Assembly (NCBI RefSeq): GCF_032062135.1
Contig: NC_092858.1
Span: 126,792,561 to 126,856,560, forward strand
Source: Pyxicephalus adspersus
Taxonomy: Eukaryota > Chordata > Amphibia > Anura > Pyxicephalidae
Direction: 5' to 3'
Length of the DNA: 64,000 nucleotides
How positions within the stretch are numbered: position 1 is the first letter of the stretch; each line of letters starts with the position of its first letter. Below the pieces are notes generated by a model. It was not told the origin of the DNA and did not search any database. It was given only the letters and a program-made list of their open reading frames with translations. The position numbers were made by a program, and so were the translations under genes. Shown here in pieces: positions 35,850-47,800 of the stretch.

Positions 35850-36695
35850 TAGGGAGTTTTTAGTGGACAGAAGCATAGAAAGGAATAGACCTAATAACAG
35901 CATCTAATGCCAAGCTGCAATATCTAAAGCTAGTAAAGTACTTTCTTGTATTAAAAGAGGAATAGACTGCAGGGATGGAGACATAATTCTGCCCCTGTAC
36001 AAAGCATTGGTCAGACCACATCTGGAATATGCAGTCCAGTTTTGAGCACCAGTTCACAAAAAGGACATTGTAGAATTGGAGAAAGTGCAGAGAAGGGCAA
36101 CTGAATTAATAAAAGGAATGGAGGAGCTCAGCTATGAGGAGAGATTAGCTGGACGGAATCTATTCTCCCTTGAGAACAGACATTTAAGGGGGGATATGAT
36201 CACCCTGTATAAATAAATAAATGGTCCATATAGAGAACTCTCTTCCCCATTATTCACTTTCAGATCATTACAAAGAACAAGAGGGCACTCTGCGTCTGGA
36301 GGAAAAGAAATTCAAGCTCCAGATAAGGAAGGGATTCTTCACTGTAAGGCCTGTGAAAATGTGGAATCGGCTCCCTCAGGAAGTAGTTTCAGCAACTACT
36401 ATAGATTGCTATTAGAAAAAGCTAGATGTTTTTCTAGAAGCACAGAATATATTTGGGTATTAAGGATTTAAAGGAAAAATACCAGTGACTGTTGATCCAG
36501 GGAACATCCGATTCCTTCATGGAATCAGGAAGGAATTTTTTCCCCCTGTTGAAGCAAACCAGCATTTTTTTTGTCTTCCTCTGGACCAACTATGTCCATA
36601 GGGTTTTATATCTAGGATATGATTTTTTCCCTAGGTTGAACTTGATGAACTTATGTCTTTATTCAACCTAACCTACTATGTAACTATGTATTTAT
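35850..36695 (+). pseudogene. CR1/L2-like LINE ORF2 C-terminal fragment, copy 2
   Basis: One frame reads ISKASKVLSCIKRGIDCRDG, then ILPLYKALVRPHLEYAVQF, the region just after the RT fingers/palm in CR1/L2 proteins. A TGG-to-TGA change follows. It continues [37 protein letters not shown] and RGDMITLYK, with a second stop, then FTFRSLQRTRGH. Loss of two T near 36293 moves the rest to another frame: RLEEKKFKLQIRKGFF and KMWNRLPQEVVSATT. The 3' tail has GTTGAACTTGATGAACTTAT and ends in ACTATGTAACTATGTA. It is 5'-truncated. The copy at 13884 shares the last ~590 bases. Confidence 0.75.
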
Positions 36696-36926
36696 GTAAG
36701 GAAGTGTTGTAGCCAGGGAGTCCATACTTGATAAACTTCTCATGACAATTAAAGAGTATGCTAGTCAGGTCTGATTCATACAGATGCTATCAACCCATCA
36801 TAACAAAGAAAATGTACAAACTATATTTTCCAAGCATGAACAATAGTTGATTTATTTAGCTAGTAATAGGCTTATGAAAATATATAATTTAATGGGGGGA
36901 GGGGTTGAAGTGTTTTCCTAAATACA

Positions 36927-37090
36927 GGGGTACCTCGGTATAAGTCTGCTTTGGAATAAGACCAACTAAATGCCTTTTTAACATTTTTCCCCACTGATTT
37001 CCCTGACTCTCCTAGCAAGAGTTAGTGGTTTTGAAATTGGTTTGCCCAGATTTCATTTAGAGAAAAACTTTATGCTTTAAAAAAAAATTG
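36927..37090. repeat. Possible pogo/Tigger-like transposon end
   Basis: CAGGGGTACCTCGGTATAAG starts right after a TA and resembles the CAGNGGTACCTCGG-type ends of pogo/Tigger elements. No opposite terminus or transposase was found, so this is a weak call on one end only. Confidence 0.3.
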
Positions 37091-37753
37091 GGACATGTTT
37101 CCACAGGCCCTTCTGACCCTTATCTCCTGCAATTCCGATTACAATGTTCAACATCCGGGAGATTAACTTGCAATGTCACACTATACTTAAATGTATTATC
37201 ATAAAATATGTTTGTTTTTTTTGCAAAAATATGCCATTTTCAGTGTTGCAAAAAAAGTGTTGTGCAATCATATGTGCCACACTTAAAGTGAAATTATTTT
37301 GACTGCTTTTGAATTGTAACAGCAGGGATACTAAAAAGTGTTGCATATTTCACAATACTTTTTAATAGCAGGCAGAGGTCAGTAGAGAACAATATATAAT
37401 ATGGAATAGGCTGCATGTAAATAAAATAGCTCCCAAATTATATTACTTTATAAATATTAACTTTATAAATATATAGAAAAAAAATACTGACTACTTTACT
37501 GCATATTAGTAACTAGTAAATTGTATGTCTTTTTGTAAAGGACTTTTGTAAAGGGTAAATCATTTCTTGTTTCTTTTTACTAAACAATAAAAAGCATAAC
37601 AAAAACATAGTCTCCAATATTAATACAATGCAATACTTAGCCTTTAAAATGGAATTAAAGCTCTACTTTTAAAGGTGCCCTAACAGGCAGGTCATTGTTG
37701 CAGAAAGTGACTTGCCTGAACGCTTTCCTAGTTATTGGTGACAAAACTGAGCG

Positions 37754-37845
37754 GCATGATTTACCAAAGCTCACCAAGACTGAAGAGGATAGACTATCAT
37801 GGAGGAACCTGGGTGATCCAGCAAACCTGAAATAGATCCAGTATT
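37754..37845. repeat. Palindromic MITE, partial copy D
   Basis: Only the left half is present: ATGATTTACCAAAGCTC, then GGGTGATCCAGCAAACCTG. The right half is missing. The next full copy of the family begins less than 200 bp away. Confidence 0.65.
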
Positions 37846-38036
37846 ATGGCACATTCCTACATGTTAACATTATTTTAAAAAACCTGGTTCACTAAAAATC
37901 TGACTACTAATATCATAAAAGAAGATTATGTCACATGCAACATTGATGCACGTCATTGCATAGATGCAATTCACGGACTTGTGATTAATCTTGCACTTAA
38001 TACACAAATGTTGTGCATGTTTTTTTGAAACTCATT

Positions 38037-38243
38037 AGGCCTGATTTTTAAAGCTCTACAAGGCTGGAGAGGATACACTTTCATCAGTGAAACTGGGTGA
38101 TCCAGCAAACCGGGAATGGCTTTCGGAAAGTCATTTGCTAGCAAATGTTTTAAATCCTGGATCAGATCCATTACAGGTTTGCGGGTCACCCAGATTAATT
38201 GATGAAAGTGTACCACCCTTGGAGAGATTTAATATATCAGACC
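38037..38243. repeat. Palindromic MITE, copy E
   Basis: The left arm has GGCCTGATTTTTAAAGCTC and GATACACTTTCATCAGTGAA. The right arm has TCACCCAGATTAATTGATG and TTTAATATATCAGACC. CATTTGCTAGCAAATG is the symmetric centre. It has the same structure as copies A, B, C and F. Confidence 0.8.
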
Positions 38244-39101
38244 CACTAAGTTGTTTTCAGTGGTAAAGAGTATTGTAGGTATTTATTTTATAAACTGAGA
38301 CAGTTTAGTCTCACCTGCCAAAATAAATGGTATTTATCTGCTAACATGTGTGAAAGAACCTTTTCTAGATTTAGAAGAGTTTAGGTTGCCAGGATGATGG
38401 ACAACTGGTAATTTTTTAGTGCTTTCCATCACAAGATCTCTATTATATGTAAATTTAGTTTTCTGATTATAGAAAAGGTGGGGGTTGAGGGGTAAATAGG
38501 GCTATTACGATCTGATTATCATGAAAACCATGGCCCTATGATGCTTACAGAGTCTACAGAGAGGCTTGACTGCATTCCAGTCAACTGACAACTACCCAAG
38601 TCTTTATAAATTGATACAATTTTTAAATTCACTATGGACAGGGATAACTTGCAGGGATAAAATCAATAAACATCGAGGGCGTCATTTAGGTGTCATTTAT
38701 TATAATGTTTGCAGTTGGAAACTGAAAAAATAAAGTATAACTTTATAGTTGGGTTGTCATGGAAACCAAAGATATAGTTTTTAAAGATTTTTGAAAAGGC
38801 TTGCCCAGTTATAAGATGGATGGTAGAAGTTGACATCACAACCGGGTTCAAAGATTCTGTAGTTCCTAGAAGGGTTATATAAAGTGCAACTACTAATCAA
38901 TGCTGCCGTGAACTCAATATAGAACAAATAGTGATTCCTATCTCACCTCCTTAGTTCTCATCTTTTTCCTTATTCTGTAAACTCTTGTTTTCCCTCTGCA
39001 AGAAAATAGGAAAAAAGGTGCATTGCTGCCAACTGTCTATAATTTACCTGACTAGTCCCAGATTATGATTATTATGAATTTTGTACCCTTTTGATAACCT
39101 T

Positions 39102-39160
39102 TTTGTTGATTGAACTCAATGGATTTGTGTCTTTTTTAACCTTACTTACTATGGAATGAT
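39102..39160 (+). repeat. Old LINE 3' tail
   Basis: GATTGAACTCAATGGATTTG, then TTTTTTAACCTTACTTACTA, is a diverged version of the 3' tail of the CR1/L2-like copies at 13884 and 35850. Only the tail can be recognised. Confidence 0.5.
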
Positions 39161-39228
39161 GTACTTTCAAACCACATACAGTATATTCCAGTTTCTCTTA
39201 CTGCTACTCTTCACCTGTCTCATATACC

Positions 39229-39230
<2 letters not shown>

Positions 39231-39260
<30 letters not shown>
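39231..39260. repeat. (TA)n microsatellite
   Basis: This is an uninterrupted TA run after the palindromic word ATACCGGTAT. Confidence 0.95.
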
Positions 39261-39261
<1 letters not shown>

Positions 39262-39689
39262 TCCTAGGACCCCACGTACAATTATGCTTATTTTATGTTC
39301 CTAAGGAATGCTTTTTGAAATCTAAGTAAAGTCATGGGGTTGCTAGGAAGTCTATGGTTTAAAGAATCAGTCCTCACTCCACTGCTCCTGTTTTCTTGTC
39401 TAAGTATTGCATAAATAATGGCCACTGGACATCTGAGACAAAAGGTACCAGGAGCTGGGTACCAGGTAGGATATGGACCTAGGAAATAGGTTTTCATCCC
39501 AACCACAGTTCTACGAAGCCTACAGGCCCCATCATAGAACTTATTAATAATCTGAGAAAATAAAAAGATTTTTTTCACCACATAAGTCATAAATCCTGGA
39601 GCTCTCTATCATGTGTATGTGTAGGGGAGAAATAGTGGCGTATACAAGACTGATCTGGTGTAAAGTTCCCCCTACCTACCCAAGCCTAA

Positions 39690-40520
39690 ACCAAGGTTTT
39701 GCATACCTGTAAAAAGGCCTAAACCTTTAAATTAACAAATGTAATGGTAAAAGCAAATGGTACCATTAAAACAGCTCTTAAAATACTTCTGTATTGCTCC
39801 TGACCTAGAACTGAATACTTAAAACCTAATCAAACACTTAAACTGTTCTTTAAAAGGATTACCACCAAAAACTCTATACTTAAAATTAAACCTAAAACAT
39901 ATCCTAAACCTAAAGTATAATATCAAACCCTTAACCTAATGAGTAAAATTAACCTTTAACTAGTGTTTCTAAAGCAGGAAATTTGTTGTTCAGCTAACAC
40001 CCACTACAGGTAATCCTTTCTGGTACATTTGTTTTTAATGACAGCTATTGATTCACCCCCATGGAATGGTCAGTCAAAGTCACATACCGACCCCTTAACC
40101 AATAAACCATTTCCTAAAATTAATCTCCAAATCTAACGCAAAAAATTGACCACTTTTTTTTTTATGTAAGATCTAAAAGTAACTTCTACTCTGCAATATA
40201 ACTCTTAATATAAACTTACAATCTAATTCTAGCACATAACCCTTAACATTGCTGTTAAATGAACCCGCTAACCTAAACCTTTAAATACATACATACATAC
40301 CCTTACTTTTAAAATTAAGCCAAAAAGGTAGCCATAAAATTAACTTTAAATGTTTTACTAAACACTAAAACCTTAACCTTGACATTAAAATAACTCCCAT
40401 ATTCCAATATTGAATCAACCCTAAATATCCTTAAGACCTAAAAAACATATATCTATAACCCAATATTTTCAATATATATTAAGTGAACATACAAACCACT
40501 AAGCTAATCTTTACAATCCA
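39690..40520. repeat. Degenerate CCTAAA/CCTTAA-rich array
   Basis: For about 800 bases the plus strand is dominated by short words such as CCTAAACC, CCTTAACC, TTAAACCT and ACCTAAA at irregular spacing, with almost no G. It looks like a heavily mutated short-unit satellite. Units resemble but do not match the vertebrate telomere unit CCCTAA in register, so an interstitial telomere is not claimed. Confidence 0.55.
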
Positions 40521-40587
40521 ACCAAAAATAATTCTTTACAAACATAGCATTTGAATCTAGGAAAATTCTTTTATTTTACCTCTAACA

Positions 40588-40895
40588 TGACAGACCCCCT
40601 AGTGATAGATCCTGATGACATACTTCACTTGACAAATCTTGATCAGTGAGTGACCCTCAATGGCAGCCCCTAAGTGACAGCCCCCAGTAAAAGACCCACA
40701 GTCACAGACTCCATTGACAGACCTCTGTAAAAAGACTTCAGTATCAGTCCACAATAAAGGACCTCCAGTGTCAGACCCTGCCACCAGAACCACAGTGACA
40801 GTGACTGACTATAGTAATGGACATCCAGTAAAAAACCCCAGTGACAAACTCTAAGTTACAGACATCAGTGACAGACCCAGTGACCAGTGATCTCC
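40588..40895. repeat. Degenerate CAGTGACAGACC minisatellite
   Basis: About 15 diverged units of the form CCAGTGACAGACC(TC) run head to tail with a period near 18-22 bases. Examples include CCTAGTGATAGATCC, CCCCAGTGACAAACTC and ATCAGTGACAGACCC. It follows directly after the CCTAAA-rich array. Confidence 0.7.
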
Positions 40896-41699
40896 ATAAA
40901 AAAAATAATGTATTGTGATAACTGAATATGGGTAATACTTGTCATGATAATACTTGCCATATTTATTCCATGTGTTTTTACATTACCAGCGATGGGGCAA
41001 ATCAAAGCAATGCTGCTTGGGTACCTTTTGTCAAAGTCATTATTTTTAAACAGTTGCTGAAATTGCTTAAGCACCCCACTGGTAAAAAAAAGTTCGATGA
41101 GATTTCTTTAGCTTTTATAGACAGTTTATATGCAAATTAAAGAAGTAAGATACTTAAAACCTGTTCTAACATGTATGAATGAAGCATTTACAGGTATCAG
41201 AATACATTTCTGATAGTGGTCCTTTAAAAAAGAAAATGTAACCTTCAGCAGACTGGAGGAGAAAGTGTCAATAAAGTCAAAAACAAAAATTGACTGATAT
41301 ATTCCGTACCTCTTCTGTTCTAAAAATATGTTTTCAATTACTCCCCATGTACACCTTATAATCTTTCAAGAACTGCATATCCATAATGCCTGTGGCATTA
41401 GCCACCCCATTGTGCTATAGAGGTGAGACTACAGCCCAGACCACTATCCAAGAAGTGTAAACAACAACATCCATGATACATAATGCTGAGGTTTACAGCA
41501 CATGTAGTTTTCTTACCTGGTTAGTTTTCCAATCTGCTGTCCTCTAGCAGAAATAGTGGGAACCACCAGCTGTCTGTACAGCGAATTACTACTTAATGAG
41601 CACTATTTTAAAGTAAAAGCATATTTTTAAAAATATATTACTCATGTACGACTGTCTGCTTGTTGCTCTTTATTTATTTATTTTTTAAATTTATTATTA

Positions 41700-42960
41700 T
41701 AAAATTTAAAGAAAATAAAGGTACATACAATAACAACAACACCAAGAATAGATGAAGAAAAAACCAAAAGGAAAAATAATAAAATAACCAAAAAAAGCCG
41801 GGCTGTTGGCTCCTCTGTTGTCACCGCTCAATCCTGTATTGGACCTGTTTAGTGTTGATCAGTATCAAAAACATGGGGATAGGAGGTCATGTAGATCTCC
41901 CATGGGTCCCAGATTAAATTTTTCTAGACGGAAGTTGTACCATTAGTAGAACATCTTTCATGTGACTGAGAAGGGTCAAACATGAGTGGTGAGGGCGACT
42001 TCCAATCTTTTGCTTTAAAACATCTGGCTGCAGTCAATATATTGGTCATCAGACCTTTACAGGGCTTGGAGAGCTCATGTATAGGCAGTCCCAGCAAATT
42101 AGTCAGTAGATCCAAGACAATGGGCACTTCATATATCTCTGCTAAAGGTTATTCACCATTCTCCTAAGGGTACTATACACAGGCAGGTCCAAAAGAATGG
42201 TGCAGGGTACCCAACTCAGAGCATCCCCAGCAAAGATTGCTCACCGTAGGGAATATTTTATGTAGCACCGCTGGGGTAGGGTATCAATGCATCAGTATTT
42301 TATATATGTTCTCCTTATATATTGTACAAAGGAAGCTTTTCTGAACTTGTCACAAAAAAATTAGCCAAAGATCATGTGGGGGCTCCCTACCCAAGATCTG
42401 CTCACATTACTGCATGTAGTTATGTTTTGCGGTGCGATCCAGATTGCAATATGCCGTGTATATACTCTGAGAGGGCCCTCCAACACAAATTCTCTCAAAG
42501 GAAGTGGGAGGGGGGAAAACCTGATCTTTAGTCAAAGTCTGAGCGAAGTGCCTAATCTGAAAATACCTGTAGAAAGTGACGTCAGTAACTTCATATTTCT
42601 GTCTAATCTCCGGCAGTGACAGAAGCCGCTGCGTACATGGGTTTACTATCTACCCAAAATGGAACAGGAATTTATTATGCTACAGGCGAGCCATCTGCCT
42701 AGTAGTACTATCTGGAATCATTGGGGTATAGAAAAAAGAAGTGAGCATGGAAGCTTCCAAAGTTAGGTTGAATTTACTTTTGCACTGTAGCCAGATATGT
42801 CTGGTGAAGTTTATGGAGGCCAACACCGTGGCATTGTAAGAAGGAGCTCCATAGCATGGAATTTGGGTGGATAGCCATAGTTTTTACAACTCTGTCCAAC
42901 AGTAAATGACTGCAGGGTGGACCTGGAGGTCAGAGGTTTAAGGTGTGCCGCGTAGCAGTA
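41700..42960 (-). pseudogene. Tx1/L1-like LINE ORF2 3' part
   Basis: On the minus strand, fragments of the C-terminal region of a Tx1/L1-type ORF2 can be read. RYFQIRHFAQTL (about 42550) comes first, then PPPTSFERICVGGPSQ and YKILMH, a stop, and YPTPAVLHKIFPTVSNLC. WGCSELGTLHH follows, corresponding to the conserved C-terminal W-x-C-x-x-x-x-G-T-x-x-H zinc-like motif. Downstream VLDLLTNLLGLPIHEL and TNILTAARCFKAKDWKSP give the tail. Several stops and frame changes show old decay. The A/T-rich stretch at 41660-41720 would be the poly(A) end. The 5' part is absent. Confidence 0.7.
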
Positions 42961-44810
42961 TTTAAGGAGCTCTTTATTTATAATGGAAAGGGTGTGACTT
43001 TAGATCTATAAACTTTAGAATAAATAAAGACAAACAAAAAGTTATAAATGACTTGCATGTTTTTGTCTAGATAACATTTTCTACTCTGGAAATTCAGCAA
43101 ATCAAGAATTTTTTATAGCTAAAAGAAAAAAAAACTAATGATGTATTATTTATTTACATTTATTAAGGCAGTGCAGACAGTAATGATAATGTACAAGTTC
43201 AATAACCTTTGCAACCAATCAGATTTCAGCTGCGGTCCAATAAATGAAACATAGTTTTCAACTGGTTTCTATAAATGATTGCACTTGCACCTTTGCACAT
43301 TGCTTTTTGCCTTAATAAATAAGCCCATTAGTGGAAAAGCAAACATTTGGAAAGAAAGCATTGAACGTGTTTGTGTGATATTTTTCTTTTATAAAGATCT
43401 GTGTGAATTTCTGTATATAAGGACATAAGATTGTTTCAAAAATTAGGTTGTTCATGTGAAATGATGGCAATCTGTTGAATCCAATTAACTCCGCAAAACA
43501 GGACAGTAATACAACATAAAAAGATTAGATTGTAAAAACGATGATACCAGATGGCTGGAAATGGAATCTTTCCATGTTTTTTTTCTACAACTTCTGTTAA
43601 TTTATTGCTGCTTCAAGAATTAATTATATTCTTTTCGGCCTCTCTTTTTCCTATATGGGGGAGAAATTAAATAATATAAAAAAAATAAAATAAAATTCAG
43701 TTGTGCAAATTTGTGTGGTACATTTGTTTTTGCTGGTGTATTGTTTAGCTAATATTTTTCTGTTTTTTCATTTATAAAGCAATAATTTACAGGCACTACA
43801 TTTCTAGTGCTATATTCACTTTTATTGTCAGAAAATTAAAGATGCGGACTGCAGTATGTACATCTCTGATGAGCAGCGAGTAGGCAGTAGCATGACATTG
43901 CTCAATGTAAGGCAGTTGCACAAATGCTAATGAGTGAATGCTAATATTATTTGCTGATAAAGCAATGTAAGTGAATACATTTGAAATGCAAGCAAAAATC
44001 CAAAACCCCCAATGAATTCAGTTATGTTATGTATCTTTAAAAACAATCAGTACATACTATATATTTGAAGTTCAAATATTATGAATAACTGTAAATGACA
44101 CAAAGTTTTTTGAAAAAAAATGTATGACATGTGCCTAACTTGGGACATATTTGATGAAAAGTACAAATGTACCAGCGGACTTGGATCTTATAACATATTA
44201 TAGTGCCATATTATAGCAAATATCGTGCTAGCATATTATATCAGTTTTAATGGGTGTGTTGTGTTGCATTTTACTGTGAATTTATATCTGTTTCTCAAGA
44301 ATAACCAAAACAAACAAAGGTGAACAAAAAACACATATATAAAGTAAGCACATTCAAAAACACATTGACATGAAATAAAAATTAAAAATAGAAACAGAAA
44401 CATTAAAAAGAAAAAAAAAATCTGTTTATCAACTATGGATTTCCAGTGACAAAGCTTTCTGTTCCAACAAAGATCTGAGACTCATCCTTTGGAGTTCTGA
44501 GAGGTTTTTTAGTAAATCTAGTAGCCCAGTACATTTAAAAAACTGCCATATGCAGATACAGGGATTCTGTGAACAGCGGGACTGTAAAGTACTGTTTCTT
44601 TCTGAAAATCACATTTATTGTCACATATTAAAACAATCTTCAGTTTATGTTCAGGTTATAAATAAAAACATAGATGTACATCAACAAACATTTATCAAAA
44701 AAAAGTATTGAATTATTGCTAAAGAAAGCACTACTACTATACAGTTGTTAGATCAGATCAGCATATTATCTCTCAAACACCTGCAACCAGATTGAGGGAA
44801 ATCTATCACT
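42961..44810. other. AT-rich DNA, no gene recognised
   Basis: No exon, RNA gene or classified repeat was recognised before the hammerhead-like motif. A/T-rich sequence at 44585-44720 could be part of the element carrying that motif. Confidence 0.4.
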
Positions 44811-44850
44811 CTCTACGCGTTTCGCAGAACTGGTCTGCTTCATCAGAAGT
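44811..44850 (-). ncRNA. Hammerhead-ribozyme-like motif, core boxes intact
   Basis: On the minus strand: CTGATGA (44840-44846), an extra A, stem II GCAGA with TCTGC enclosing CCAGT, then GAAA (44820-44823) and the self-complementary ACGCGT followed by A. The last step matches a dimer-type stem III and a GUA cleavage triplet. Stem I is weak here: ACTT before the box can pair only with a shifted GAGT after the cleavage site. The extra A between the box and stem II departs from the textbook core. Confidence 0.55.
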
Positions 44851-47800
44851 ATTGCAATTGAGAAGCACATAAAGTGGTTCATAGTTATGAAAAGTACATA
44901 AGTTATGAAAGTACATAAGTACATAAGTTATGAAAATATTGGTGGCTCACAAATCTCTGGACTGGGATTTGGACGAATCCCAGCTACACCAAACAGCTAA
45001 AATGTTTTGTACTAATTGATAGAGGTGCCTCAGTAGAATTCAATTGCATGGAACAAATTGTAACTAGGGAGTCATAAAGTAGAGATACAATTCACAAGGG
45101 ATATAATGCACCAAGAATCCTGGATCAAAGGGTATGAAAAGAACTGTGGTGTAAGATCCCTAAATAGTCCCCATAATGTCCAGAGTTTAGTGGCCCCTGG
45201 CTAGTAGCCCAGTAGTTTGATTTAATCATACCATAATAAAATATAAATCATATTATAATAAAACAGGGATCTAACTACAGTAAAGTACAGAAAATACATA
45301 CTACAGAAAATACACTCTGCAAATTTCTGCATCCTCCCTAGTAAACCTTGTGTGGCATTAATATTGGCTATGACAGTACAGAAAATCTATCTGTACCCTT
45401 CCTAAGAGAAACATTGCTGCTATTGCTGATTGCTTTTACTACAAATGATAATTTCCTGGCTGATTTTTTTTTACATCATTACCATGAGATGACACCCCTA
45501 AACCAGCAAGTAGGGTTATAAACTTTTTCTGATCTTAATGGACATACACATTCCATGTCAGTGAGTCAGAAAGTGTCAAAGCCAGAGGTTAGCGAGACAT
45601 CCAAAAAACTAGCAGCAATAGCTACCCCCAAGGACTTCAAGTATGCCTCTGATCTGGCTATAATTATGCCTCTCGAACCAACTCTTCAATGCCATATAAT
45701 GCTGCAGCAAACTATAATTTAGTTGTTGCAATGTTGTTCTTCTCCTGACAGGAGGAATTTACTAAGGCATTTTCTAAAATTGTGAATTCCTGGTAAGCAA
45801 GTGACTGCTATAATATGCCTTACTAAAATTATGGGATGTTTGAAGTGGTTTTTCATTCTGTGTATTGAAGATACGTTTTTTATTCCAGCTAGGCAAGATT
45901 CCTCACATATTTGCATCATTTTTCAAAGGTTTGTTCTTGTGTTTTAAAGTATATTTCATTTTCATATTGAAGACATTCCAAGTGGTAGAATCATGTATCA
46001 CATCTGCTTATAAATACTCATTGGCAAGAAAAGTAAAAAATTCTTTAAACCACATAACATCAACCACATGCCATGGCAGTGTCTCTACAAGGACCCTCAG
46101 ACATCATAGAGACATACTGCGCCCAGGGTTGATTGGCGGATATTCCCTTCTATATTTTCAAGTTTATACTTATAGATTTTCTATTCTCATGTCTACTGTT
46201 ATGGAAGTGTTAGAGTTGAATCAGGTTTGGCTTAAGGTACAGTCTAGTGCTGATGTTCTCTAGCCCATTGTAAATACTTTCAACTATTTAATGTAAACTT
46301 TTAAAGTTTTTAGTTTCACAAGTCACCTTGTCATATGGAAATATAATGGATAGTGCCTGTTTAAACACATGGGCATTGTCCATGTTATCACCAACAGGAA
46401 CCCCACCCTGGGAAATTCCATGCAGCCAAAGCTGGAGTAAATCAATTTAGAAGTGGCTAAGAAATCATTGCTGTTTTTAATGACATACTATATGTGCTTT
46501 ACAACACATATAGCAGACTAATGTAACTATTTTGTTACTGTAAACAACATATGCACAGCAATAATGATCAAACTCATGACTGTACGCGAATTGTATACAT
46601 TACTACATTACAAGCACTAAATACCAAAGGTTATATTTTTTGTGCCTTCCTGAAAGTCTGTAACTTCTTTCTGGATGATATTAATTTCAACAAGCGCATA
46701 GCAGATACTGGTCCCTGCCACAGGCATTGTGCCCTTTAGTTGCTGAAAATAAGGTAAGGAAGAAAGTATGATTTATGGTATAGCATGTGGTTTTAAATTA
46801 CCATTTTTTAAAGTGTTTAAAAATTGTATAGTTTACAAGCATATTTAATAAAAAACTGCAGCTAATATGGATAATCAAAGAGTTTTCAATTGGTAATTAG
46901 TATTGCACAGTAAGCAAATACATTTAATGCAAAAATAAATATGTAAAATTAGGAAACAGAGACTACTATAGCAGTTGTAAGTGCAATAATAAACCACCAA
47001 TAACAAATTTTAACTATGGTCAATAATTTCCAAAGAATCTGATATAAGAATGTTTGTGTTGCCCTAAAAAATGATCATGTTAAAGTGATATTCTAATTGG
47101 TTGCTGGGGGTATCACAGATCGTTTTAAGACACCGAAAAAATCAAGGCTTAATATCTACATGAAGTTTATAAAAAAGCTCATACAGCTGTTGTATTCCAT
47201 TTCATCGATCAAACACATTATCTACACGGAATGAAAGACAATCAGAAAGCCTTCAATCTGTCAAAATGGTAATTATAGCAATTAGAAAGCAAATTATTCA
47301 TAAACTGATCAAATACAGTGAATGTTTAACTTTCATCATTGGATGCATACCAATAAGGATCTTGTTTGTAATTTTAGAAACCTGTGGGAAAGTTGATTAT
47401 ATTTTACATTATATGTTTCCAAAATATATACACTTAAAGTTGAACTGAACCTGCATTAGTTGGGGTGATCTTGTTTCCATGCACCCTGCAAAGAAATCAG
47501 GTCCTGGCTCCTGTTAATGCTGCATCTCCCAAATCCACCATCTTCGCCACCAAGTCCTCTGGGTCCCAAGTGATCTGCTTCAGCCATTGGGCAACCACTT
47601 ATAATGGCACCATTGAGAATTGAGCTCTGCAATGCATGGTGCATACACCCTACTGTGTAAGCAAAAAAAGTCAAAAAGCCACTGGAAAAGCAGGGGAAAA
47701 GTTATCTTTTGGCAAAAAAGACTTTGCACTTTACCAAAAACCTCCACCTACTAGTGCCTTTTTGTATTCTAGGCTTAGTTATGCAATAACTAATAAACCG

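Noticed and set aside
39690..40520. Interstitial telomere repeat
   Set aside because: CCTAAA words are frequent, but there is no sustained CCCTAA register.
45865..46263. 132-codon plus-strand frame
   Set aside because: It has AT-rich codons, no recognisable domain, no homologous feel to any family and no splice or promoter context.
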